Shown in pieces: positions 33,230-44,098 of a DNA stretch of 64,000 nt. The position numbers were made by a program, and so were the translations under genes. Source of the stretch: Vanrija pseudolonga (Eukaryota; Basidiomycota; Tremellomycetes; Trichosporonales; Trichosporonaceae). The notes below the pieces were generated by a model, which was given only the letters and a program-made list of their open reading frames with translations, did no database searches and was not told the DNA's origin. Positions within the stretch are counted from its first letter, which is position 1. Every line of letters starts with the position of its first letter. Where the stretch lies: assembly GCF_020906515.1 (NCBI RefSeq), contig NC_085852.1, positions 1,612,001 to 1,676,000 of the forward strand, read 5' to 3'.

Positions 33230-34885
33230 CTAGATCAGCTCGCCAGTGGCCGAGAGACGGCCGTAGCTGTCGGGAAGAGCAGGCTTGTTGTCGAGGATCT
33301 TCTCGATCTCGGCAATGACCTCGGGAGCCTTGACGAGCTTCTTGTACACCTCGAGGGCCTTAATGTTCTCGGCGAGCTGCTCGGGCTTGGTGGCGCCGAG
33401 GATGCAGGTCGAGACGTTGGGGTTGAGGAGGGTCCAAGCGAGGGCGAGGTTGGTCATGGTGGTGCCAAACTTCTCGGCGACGGCCGAGAGGGCGCGGACC
33501 TTGGCAAGCTTGGCCTGGCCCTCGGGGCTCTGGAGCTCGGACACGGTCTTGGAGAAGAAGTCCTTGTTGGTCGCGAAGCGCGACCCCTCGGGCACGCCGT
33601 CGTTGTACTTGCCCGTGAGGATGCCCGAGTCGAGCGGCGACCAGATGGTGCTGCCGAGGCCCTCCTTCTTGAAGAGGTTGGCGTACTCGATCTCGAAGCG
33701 CTCGCGGTGGAGCATCGAGTAGTGGGGCTGCTCGGCGGTAGGGCCGACGAGGTTGAGGCGGCGGGCAATCTCCTTGGCCTGCTGGATCTGGCCGGCCGAC
33801 CACTCGGACGTGCCCCAGTAGAAGGCCTTGTTGTTGTCGATGAGCCAGTTGAAGGCGCGGACAATCTCCTCCATGGGGACAGTGTTGTCCGGGCGGTGGG
33901 CAAAGATGACGTCGACATAGTCGAGGCCGAGACGCTCGAGCGACGCGTGGGCACCCTCGATAATGTGCTTGCGCGAGAGACCGCGCGTGTTCTGCGTCTC
34001 CTTGCGGGCAGTGCCGAAGAAGATCTTCGTCGAGATGATGATGTCGCGACGGTCCCAGCCGAGCTCCTTGATCACGCGGCCCATCTCGAGCTCGGACTGG
34101 CCAGCGGCGTAGCCCTCGGCGTTCTGTGAGTGCGGGCAGGGTGTTCAGTAGCGAGGTGAGAGTAGGCAACGAGGCAAGGTCGAGCAGCACAGAGCACATG
34201 ACGTCAGCGACAGCCCACAGCCCACCCCATTCACAACACGCACGTCAAACATGTTGATGCCGAGGTCAAAGGCCTGCTTCATGATGTCCTTGACAATGTC
34301 GCCCTTCTGGGTACCGCCGACGCTGGGGCTCAGTCAGCAGCTGCGCAGTGGAGGTGGGGGAGTGGGGTTGAGCGAGCCGAGCGAGCGATGTCCGATCACG
34401 GACACCGAGCCCGGTCCGCAGCACCGACGTTGCTATCGGCTCCAGTCCGACACGCAAGTCGATCGAGTCTTGACTCGACTCGACTCGCGATCGTTTACAG
34501 CACGGCGGGTCCGAGATGCGATTCAGGACGCCGGAGCGCGGACCTCGGTCCGGCGACCCGGCATGCCCGGCGGCATTGATGGCGCGTGGAGGGGCGTGCT
34601 CAGGCCACGCGCTTATCCTTCACTGTCCCCATCCATCGGCATCCCGCGTCGACGCGACAGAACACGCTATGTACTCACGTGAGCCAGCCGCCGTACGAGA
34701 AGACGGGGACACGCTGCGATGATGTTAGTCACACTGGTGCAGGCACTGCTCGCAGTCGCGGGCAACGTGGTGCCAACGTACGAGACCAGAGTCACCGAGG
34801 TTGCGGTACTGCGCTGTCAGTTTCTGCCACACTGGGCGGCACGCACGATCATGCCCTTGGGGTCAAAGTCGACAGTGGGAGCCAT
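33230..34885 (-). CDS. Aldo-keto reductase, Kv-channel beta-subunit-like (AKR6 type)
   Basis: Five exons (34885-34847, 34808-34782, 34713-34679, 34322-34244, 34123-33230) give 357 residues. NADPH-dependent reductase with a TIM-barrel fold. Blocks in order: [47 protein letters not shown] (catalytic Asp and Tyr region), [11 protein letters not shown] (Lys), [11 protein letters not shown] (His), [26 protein letters not shown] and [12 protein letters not shown]. These match the voltage-gated K+ channel beta-subunit group rather than GCY-type enzymes. The substrate is unknown. The first three exons are short (39, 27 and 35 nt), and the third intron is 356 nt, several times longer than its neighbours. 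A TTATATAA box lies 63 nt upstream of the start. Confidence 0.95.
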
Positions 34886-36206
34886 TTTGGATGTGGTTGT
34901 TGTTGTGTAGGTGGGGGAAGGGTGAGGAAGCACGACCGAGGTGGGGGTTATATAATCGTTCTTTGCTCTCCCCCAACCAAACGTTGCGTGCGCGCACCTT
35001 TTGGCCAATCAGTCGGGTGGAGGTTGTGTGTCATGCTGGTCCACTCAGGGCGGGCTGGGTGGCAGACGGCTGTCACCGAACTTGTTCGGTGGAGGCAGGT
35101 GGAGGCTACAACCACCACCACCACCGACCGATACCGGTGGTCGGTGCGGACACATCACACTATCGGGAGCCTGCAAGCCGAGCCGAGCGAGGCCGAGAGG
35201 CATCGACTCGAACGCTCGACGGTCCGAGATCGCCGTGCATCTTGGCGGTCTTTGTGGAGGTGGACGGGGGGAATGTGGAGTGCACAGCCGTGTTGTTTGT
35301 TGTGCCAGGTCTTGCTGGCCGCGGATGTAGCGACTTTTCAACGCCGCTGCTATCTCCGTCTCCGCACTGGCCGCGAGCGCCACCAATCCGCGTGCCCAAC
35401 CAGCTGATACGTACGGTGCCGACGGGCCGACTGATCGAGTCGAGCAGCCCGACGGGCGGCGCAGACGTGGTAAGAGGCACGATTTGGCTGGGTGCGGCGT
35501 GTTGGGTGCGGACACGGCTGGGCGTCTGTGATTAGAACGGCCCAAACACTTTACATAAGCATGAAACCCGTGCCAAGCCAAAGGAATTCGGTCCAGGCCA
35601 CGAAAACGGGCACAATCTGGTGGGCCACTTGCCAGGTGGTCGTGAGGGAAAGGGGGACGTGCCGGCGCCTCTTCGCAGTCATGCATCACGCGCGCATGGG
35701 CACCCTCCCGAGGTCCTGAAGCAAGCGATATACCACCTGGGACCGAAGGGCAAGGCGTGCACATACATACGCCTATTCGCTTGCTTGCTTGGCGACGGCG
35801 ACTGAGTGGTCGGAAGAGAGCAGTAGCCCGTCGGTGAATGGCAGTGGAGTGACATTCTCTCTCTCTTCCCGACCGACGGCGGTCGATCTCAAGGCGACGG
35901 CGCGAAAATGTTTCCTGTTCAGGCAATTATCACCCATCCAAGCAACCCATCATGCCGTCATTATCCACACCAACAAAACCGCCGCATCAATCCAGACCCA
36001 CCCTCCCATTCACTTCTTTTCCGCTCATCCGACGCTTACCATCTCACAGCTCTTGCTTGCAAAGCACTCACATCGAGCATTGTGCATACATAAAGCGCGA
36101 GCTCGACCGTGCGGGACCTCCTTTACCACCCAGTATCGACTGGTGATTGACACCCAAGCTCAAAACAATAACAACCTGGACACCCGTCCCTGCAATCCGC
36201 TCCACC
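34886..36206. promoter_or_regulatory. Divergent region aldo-keto reductase / LtrA protein
   Basis: 1.3 kb between two start codons. It contains the TATA box of the reductase (34948-34955), a CCACCACCACC run at 35112-35124 and, near the LtrA start, A/C-rich leader sequence with a perfect CCACCATGG start context. No coding exon seen. Confidence 0.55.
34948..34955 (-). promoter_or_regulatory. TATA box of the aldo-keto reductase gene
   Basis: TTATATAA, a palindromic TATA element in an otherwise GC-rich stretch, 63 nt upstream of the reductase ATG (34885). The spacing fits a core promoter with a short leader, as for inducible stress-type genes. Confidence 0.6.
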
Positions 36207-39161
36207 ATGGCCTCGACCTCGGCTACCGACATCAACAACAGCTACAACAGCATCGGGGGCGACAGCTTGGACCACCCCAAGGCTCCAAACCTCACCCATC
36301 GCAGCTCATCGACGCCCGGCACGCCCGGCGGTGCAGGCGGCAACGAGCACCACCACCGCGCAGAGCAGGGCAAGTACGGAAACACCGACAACCTCATCTT
36401 TCACGACGACTACTATGGCTACCAGCACATTACTCGTATCCGTGAGATCTTCCGCCCGCCCGTGGTCCGCCAGGTGAGCCGTGCTCGCAGCAGTGGGGTG
36501 TGGATACAGTGCTGACCCGCTCACAGTGGATTGAGAATGTATGTTTTCAGAGTGTGAAACGCGGTACGGGTGAATGGAGCGGCTAACCGGGTCCCTACAG
36601 GGCAAACTGTACCGCGAGCCTGGAAGCCGTGAGATTTCGCGCTTCGAGCTCTTCTTCGACCTGCTCTTCGTCGCCATCATCCACCAGCTCGGTGAGTGGC
36701 GGGCGTGTTATGCGAGATGATGCGCAGAGCTGATGTCTTCTCCTTAGCCGACGCTGCCGCAGGTAAGCCGTTGGGCCAATGCCGGCATTCTTCCTAACCC
36801 GTCACAGTGGCCGCCACAGGATTAGCAGTTGCGCGCTTCATCCTGACCTTCTACCCCTCCTGGAGTATCTGGCAGGAGGCGACGCGCTACTCGAACGTCT
36901 CCGGCACTGATGATGTGAGCCGCGGACCGTGCTCCAGATCGTCATTCCGGCTGACCTGGCCCAGATGCTCCACCGTCTTTGGGTCCTGATCGGCATGGGA
37001 TGTCTTCTCGGCTACAGTGCCAACGCGACTGCTATCGAGATTCACCCCACTAAATCCGAGATGGCCTTTGACCACTCGGCCATGCAGGCTGCTGTTGCCT
37101 TCTGGCTTGTCATCAAGCTCACTCGAGGTAAGTGGCGTTGGACATGTCTGTGCTTACCCCTTCAGTCGTCGTTCTGTGGTGGTACGCTTATCGTCTGCCC
37201 GATTTCCGCACTTTCCACATCTTCCACGGTATTGGTGTTCTGATCCCTATGCTCTTTTACCTTGTGTGTCAGAATCCTCACTCGTCCCGACCCTCTCGTC
37301 TGACAACCCACGCAGCCCCTCATCTGGGTGACCAACCGCCCCGCCCAAATTGCGCTCGCAACGATTGCAATCTGTGTGGACTTGATCCGTCTTGACTCGG
37401 TTGCCTTGATTGCCTGGGGCCGTCTCAACCAGACTCGGAAGTTCAGGCGCGATCAGGTGGCCGGTCTCAATCCCGAGCGAGGCAGAGGTCTTACGCTCGG
37501 CCGTATTGACCTTCCGAACATGAAGTTCCCAGGTGCGTTGGAAGGGATGGGTAGCCGATGCGTGGTGCTAACCAAGTAGCCATCAATATTGAGCACAGCA
37601 TTGAGCGCAGCGGCGCCTTTGTTGTCATTGTGGTGAGTTTGGCGAGAACTTGAATGCGCGATTTGCTTAAACCCTTTAGTTGGGTGAACTCGTGATGAAC
37701 ATGCTCTACGTCGCTACTCCTGCTTCGTCGGGAGAGAGCTCTGGTGGCCACACCAACACGACGACAAGTGAAGGAGCCACTGGCGAGGGTGGTCATGTGG
37801 CACGCCAGGTGGTTTCTACACTCTTCAACTTGGCCGCTGAGGCTGCGTCCGGCTCGCCCACTACCAACGCCTCCACTGTGGGCCTGTCACCCAAGTACGG
37901 CAAGGCTGTCCTCGGCCTCATGGTTGCTTGGGCTCTCAACTTCCTGTACGTCAGACAATGTCAGGTGGAGAGGAGTCGCTGATCAGTTCAGGTACACAAT
38001 CCCCAGCGAGGAGCTGAACCAGTGAGGTTAAACACCAAACATAAGCAACGCTGACCTGTGCAGGTACACTCACGCTCTCCGCCGAAGCTGGCTCACAGGT
38101 CTGCTGTTCTCCTTGTAAGTGGCGTCGAGAGTTGTGTGCGCGTTTCTGACCGCCACATAGCCTTCACTGGCCCCTCTGTGCTGCGCTGGTGTTAGCCTCA
38201 GCTGCGGCAAGCAAGTTTGTTCTGCACGACGAGGAGCTCAATTCGGAAGAGAGCGTCACGCTTCTGCCAGGCCTTCGATGGTAAGTCGCTGTTCATTTTC
38301 ACATCTGTCGAGGTCTTTGCGAATACCTCGAACGTTTGCGAATCATCCTTGCAAGTCGTGCGATTGCGTCGAGTTGTCGAATGCCTCGAGCTGTCGCGAA
38401 CGACTCTGAGCTGTTCAAGGTGTGCATGGTGCTCGCCGACATTTCGGGGCGCTACACAAGAGGTGCCACATGCCTCGAAGTGCCTCGTGTCTCGTCAGAT
38501 GGGGCAGACCTCCCCCAAGCTCTTCCCAATAGCTCTGTTGTTTCGAATTCCTCGAGGTGTTTCGAATACTGACCTAGACTACAGGTACTGGGGCTGTGGC
38601 CTCGGATTTGCACTCATCATCACCGCCTCTCTTGACCTGTTGCACGGGTCCATGCACCACTGGCGCGCCACGAGGATCCCGAGGGTGAGTCACCTAGTCA
38701 ATTATACTGGCCTGGAGATTGTGGGGTGGGGCGTGTGAGGATCACACCAGTGGCGCGTGGCGTTAAAGGTGTCTCAAAAACAAGTGTCACCTTATCCGAT
38801 TCCGACGGGTCGAGGACGGGGGGCGAGCGGGCGCCGTTGCTAGCGTCTCCGTGTGGTGGGCATCCGCTGACACCGCCGGCAGGGTGTTCGGTTCGCGTTC
38901 GCTGTGATGGGCGGTCTAATTTTAATCCTGGTGCCTCTTGCGGGAGATCGCCTCAACATCCTGTCCACGATGGGCGTCTCGGTCGGAGTTGTGTGGGCCG
39001 TGGTCGCGGTCCAGGCGATTGGCATCTTGCCGTCCAAGTGGGCGCTTGCCCACCCGGACTTGGCCGCCCGCGGGCAGACTGAAACAGACACGCGGCCTAG
39101 AGACGAGCATGGCCAGGTTATCGTGACGCAGGCGACCGCGGCCAACATCCTCGCCGAGTGA
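36207..39161 (+). CDS. LtrA-family (low temperature requirement A) multi-pass membrane protein
   Basis: Fifteen exons give 622 residues: 36207-36473, 36527-36538, 36601-36691, 36748-36762, 36808-36914, 36965-37127, 37166-37263, 37316-37532, 37580-37632, 37680-37945, 37992-38021, 38064-38114, 38161-38280, 38585-38684 and 38883-39161. The total is exactly a multiple of three. The soluble N-terminus has a GGNEHHHR stretch; then FELFFDLLFVAIIHQLADAAAV opens the LtrA domain, and ERSGAFVVIVLGELVMNMLY is the conserved ER-xx-VLGE block. About ten hydrophobic helices are visible. Bacterial LtrA was found through cold growth; the fungal function is unknown. Oddities are exons of 12 and 15 nt and two long introns (304 and 198 nt) near the 3' end. 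The start has a perfect CCACCATGG context. Confidence 0.92.
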
Positions 39162-41279
39162 TCGGGGCGTGAGCTGCTTTAGTCGCGGCGACAGGTGCCC
39201 ACCGTGTCATCGAGATCCGTCCGTCAGTCTGCCCTGACTCTGAGCGTCGCCGTGACCATCACCATCTATCTATTCCGCTATTCCGTAGGATGAGATGCAG
39301 TGGATAAGGGGGACACGGGGAGTGGGGATGTGCGGAGTGGTTAGTGGGGATCCGCAAGTGGGCTTTGGAGGCGGCGGCACGGGACGCGGGGTAACGGTTA
39401 TGGGCGGCGGAATGTGTTGTTGGTGGCGCGGTGTGGGGTCGTCTTGAATCGATCTGGGGTGGATCATGACTTGCTTCAAACATCCAAGTACCGACGTAGT
39501 GGATAGATGTGGCTGTGCTGCGGGAGGTCGACTTGAGTCGGGGGTTGTAGCGGTGTTTCACGAGCGGGCTCGACGAGGGGGGAGGGGGGGGGGGTCGATC
39601 CCAAGCCCGTGATCCCCGCCCGTCAGTCTGAGCGGAAAGGGGGTGCTCGAACTACCCCGAGGTCAATCGAGTCGGGGTGAGCTAACGCTGTTATTCAAGT
39701 AAGTGGGGACTACTCAGAAGCTTGGGCTAAAGAGGGGGTGGGGGCGCGGGGGCGCAGCGGGTGAGGGTGAAGGATGTCAGTCAAGTCTGCTGAACTGCGA
39801 TGTTCCGAGAGAGCAGGAGATGGGCGGGCAGCTACCAGCCGACGAGGCGGTCGCGCAGGCCTCATCCGAGGGCCCATGCCTGACGGGGCCAGCTGCAATA
39901 ATTTCCATCGCATCGCCGCATCGACCGCAGAGCATCCAGCTTGGAGTATCAGCGAATGAAGCGAATAAAACTCACGATGGGAGCAAGAGGCGAATACCCG
40001 TCGCATCGCGCACAACGAGCAATATATGTTCCCCGCGGCGCTGCTCGAAATAACAACGATATCATTGATCTCGGCTGAACGACATTGATAACACATAGGC
40101 GAGGCGCGTATGTAGAGAGCCGATGGCGACGACGACGACGGCGGCGCCGCGGTGGTAGGTAGTCACCGCAATTGCTCGACCCGCGGAAGTTGCGGTCTTG
40201 TTCATCAATCAATGAGTCAATCAATCAATCAATCAACCGAGCGCCGCTCGGCGCGCCCTGTTGCTCATCACCGGGCGCCCTGGTGAGTAGCGAGCGCCCC
40301 GAGATCGGCACGCACGGCGGCGACGGCGATCTGCAAATGCGCCGCGCGTAATAATATTATTCTTATGATGATGCAGGATGACATGGGTGCAACGGCCCGA
40401 GGCGTCGTGAGCTCGCGGGCTGAATGGGGGAGAGGGGCCTGTCGCAGCCTGTCAGTCAGTACTTTCTTTGCACGGGGGACCGGGGCCACGATACCCACTC
40501 ACCTTCGGCCGCCTGTGCCTCTGGCCACCAACCCCGCCCCAAAGTCGACACGCTCTCACTGCTCGCGGCGGAAAATAATTCTCCACTCACACGTTCGCTC
40601 AGCGACGATGTCGGTGGTGGTGGCGACGACGACGACGACGAGACGACTAGGGCACGCACGACGAGGTGGTCACGCCCGTCGAGACCCGCCCGACCCGGCC
40701 ACCCCCCTCGCCCCTCGCCACATATTCCCCGGAGCTAGCCCTTGTCGCCGGTGCCTCGCCCGGCGTGTGCGTGTGTGCATATGTGCGTGCGTGCCACACA
40801 ATGGCTGGCACACCGCCAAGTGTCCTTCACCACCAGGTGTGCGAGCCAGCTGGTTCGCCACTGACAAGCACTGTTACTAGCCCGAGGTACAGCCACGCTC
40901 CAGCGAGCATACAGGACGCAGAGCACTGCCACACTCCTTGTTTATTTGTAATAAATCGCTCGCCCACCTCAGCGTCGCACGCATCACCCACACGCACAGC
41001 GCCCAAGTGACGACGACGGACGACGACGGCGGCATAAGGTTCCATCAACGTTTCATGCCTGCCTGTTGCATCGAGCAATCCCAGCCGGTCGGTCCCTTGC
41101 CCTGTGTCGGTGGATCGAATCAATCGCACAAGCAGGAGCAACACAACGACGATTTATTTTCCGGTGCGGCGGCAGGTGCGGCAGGCAGGTGTGATGGCTC
41201 GTGGCGGGCCTCGCTCGTCCCGGACGGCTCGCTTGGCTCGTTGGCTGGACCTGATTGTGCCACTAGCTAGACACAGGTC

Positions 41280-41293
41280 GAATCCTAGGATTC
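41280..41293. repeat. 14-bp perfect palindrome
   Basis: GAATCCTAGGATTC equals its own reverse complement and is followed directly by ATGCAT. AT-rich relative to its surroundings. Possible binding site for a homodimer. Confidence 0.5.
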
Positions 41294-41625
41294 ATGCATT
41301 ACGAGAGGTTTTAAGGGTCCGGCGTCAAGTAGGTTTGGCGGTGCTGCGCTGCGGGTGCCACAGTGCTGTAACATGCTCCGTCCGCCCAGCATCCGAGGTT
41401 TCGCCTAGCCTCGGCTTGTGCATGTGGCGATGGGAGATATTGTCGCGGGTGTACGGGTGACTGTTCTCCGTGGTTGTGGTGGTCGTGGCGCTTGGCTCGT
41501 GCGCTCGACGCCGGGGGCAACTTCCGCGCGACGCCGCTGGCCGCCGACCCAGCAGCCAGCGCCGGATACGCAGCCGGTAGGCTCGCAGCCTATCGGCGAC
41601 GGCGAGCCCGATGGCGGCGGCAGGC

Positions 41626-43500
41626 AGAGCGAGCGAGCGAGCGAGCCTGTGCTCGGCTTGGCACGACTGGGCCAGGCTGTGCGCCTTAGCCTTCGCGGCG
41701 GCGCCACGCCCCTGTGGTCCTGCGGTGCGTCCTGACGAGGCGCGGGCTCACCAAGAAGGACGGATCGGAGCGGCGCCGGTGAAAGCGGGTATAGCGGAGC
41801 GAGTGAGCGAGCAGCGATAGCATCGCTCTTTCGCACGCGGGTACCCGACGCCGGCCACGGCGGGGCGAGATAGCGATGACTGACAAGGGAGTACCGGGCC
41901 GACACGGCGCGGGCGCTCGTGCCAAGACTCCGCCGCGCGCCGAGCTCACCAGCGCCGTTGGTCATGCCTCCGCGCCGGCGCCGGCGCTCGCTTATGACAT
42001 GCGCTGCTGGCGATTCGGAGTGCCGCGCAGCTCCTCGCACCGGTATCGGACACGATTTTGCAAGTGTCTATGTTGCGTGGTGGTGGGACGATATGCCGCG
42101 GAAACGTTGTCTCCACTCGCTCGCTCGCTCGCTCGTCTCCAGGGCGCCGATCTGCGCCTCCGCCTCCGCCACCGCCTCGTCTGCGGCGCTTGTCCGCGGC
42201 GCCGTCCTGCTGTTGGTTGCTATTGTCCTCTCTGGCGACCGAGACGACCAAGGTGTGTCGCTGCGCGGGTGGTGTCGGCGCCGGTTACTCGCTCGAGGGC
42301 GTCATCCGACCCAGCTGCAGCTGAGCGTGTCTGTCTGTCCAGCTGACCAGCTGACTGTGTCCCAACGCACACCGCGTGTTGCTTGCTCGCCCGCTCACCC
42401 GCTCGTTCGTGCGAGGCGCCCGGAATCACGCATCACGCATGCCGCATGCCGCCGCCGCCGCCGTGTCGCTGCGAAGATACCCCGCTCGCGCGCGATTGCA
42501 TTGCCTCGGCTGGACGATACCGCAATTAGCTCGTGCGCCGGCGGGGCCGCGCCGTGTACCGTGTGCGTTTGTGTGTGAGAGGTTGCGCTACGGTCGTCTG
42601 ATAGCCCCCCGCGCGTGTTTCGGGCGTCACGATGCACAATGATGGTTGATTCTGAGACACGCGACGACCACTCACTCCGGTGCGCTCGCCGTGGCGGCCG
42701 GCGGGGGGCGTTGGCGCGAGCGAACAAGGCAGCGATCATCACACGAGGCTACTAGCTAGACCCGACATCAAACATCCCTCCCACGATATCAAACACCCTC
42801 GGGTTCTTTGGCGACGCGCGGGGCGTGGGGGCGTGGCACGGAGCAGCAGCAAGCAACAGCCACCATGTGGGATCCGCGCGCACCGTGCTGTATCGAGAAG
42901 GTTGGACCTCACGCACCGGCCGCCATCCCCCAGACGAGTCACACGCACGCGCCTGTGTTGCGTGCCCCACAGCGAGCGAGCGAGCGACCGAGCGAGCCCG
43001 CCCGAAACCAAACCCAGCAGTAACAGTGATAATCTCCGTCCCATCCGTCGGAGGAAGCAGCCTGCCCCGCCCGAGAACTGAGGTGGTACGACTGCCTCGC
43101 GTCCCTCCCTCCCTACCTCTGCGGCCCTGGTCACCAACCAACAATTTGTATTCCCCAAGTGCCTGATGCTGTTGGTAGTAGTGGGTGGTGCCCTCGTGTC
43201 GTGCGTATGCGACCGACCGACCGACCGATCCTGCGCCGACCGGACGTGCGAGTGGCCCGCGTTGAGGCATGCACCGGCCAGCCACGCCTGCCTCGGCGCC
43301 GCCGAGGCTGCCGCATTACCAACGCTCTCTCGCTGTTGCATCAATGTATTTCCCCGGTGCCGCCGCGCCGGGCTGCGCCGCGCCGCAGCGCGACACTACC
43401 CACTCGCGTCACCTGCCGCCATCTGTCATCTGTCATCTTGCCAAGCAAGGACTGCGCCACCCCCAGCCAGCCAGCCTCGGCCTGCGAGTGAGCGAGCGTG
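41626..43500. repeat. Dispersed (GAGC)n/(GCTC)n tetranucleotide clusters
   Basis: Runs of GAGC or its complement occur near 41626-41647, 41796-41815, 42117-42137, 42977-43001 and 43487-43500, each with two to six units. The orientation changes between copies (GAGC on plus at most sites, CTCG on plus near 42117). Confidence 0.7.
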
Positions 43501-44069
43501 CGGGCAATAACCGTTGCGCAGCCGCCGGCGGCCCGAGCCATGTCTGAAAGATCACACGCACAGGGCTACAGCGAGGCAAGCAACTCGTGGTGGTTGTTAG
43601 GAGGATTATTTGGCTCAGGGGGTTCAAGGCAAGAAAAAAAAACCGTCCGTGGCGGCCAGGTGGCGGCGCCAGGAACCACCACAAACCCCAGACGCAGGCA
43701 GGTCGACGAGAGAGGTGTCACCTGCTGCTGCGGCGTGCGCGGGTTAACCCAATGCCCTCGTCCCCAGACGCCGCTGCCGCCGCGGCCACTAAGTTGCAAC
43801 AAGGCCGCTGTAGCCGCCGCAGCCGCCGCAGCCACTGGCCGCCATGCTGAAACAAGACAGACGGATGCTGAGCACCTGTGCACTGGTCCGGCACTCCCCG
43901 TGAATGGCCACAATGCTCCGGCGAGCGGGCGAGCAAACGACAAACGACAGTCGACTAGTCCTGGGTAGCTGGGTACAGGCGACAGGCGTGCAGTGCACGC
44001 TACAGCGCTACGTCCTCCCCGCGCGCCGCTGCCCCCGCCGCCGGCTCGCTCCCCTTTCCGCCTGATCTG

Positions 44070-44098
44070 CCCCTCCCCTCCCCTCCCCTCCCCTCCCT
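44070..44098. repeat. (CCCCT)n tract
   Basis: About five tandem CCCCT units. The minus strand carries successive G4 runs and could form a G-quadruplex or a polypurine triplex. Confidence 0.8.

Noticed and set aside
40206-40237. (AATC)n run as a CRISPR-like or regulatory array
   Set aside because: A simple tetranucleotide microsatellite with no spacers, in a eukaryotic genome.
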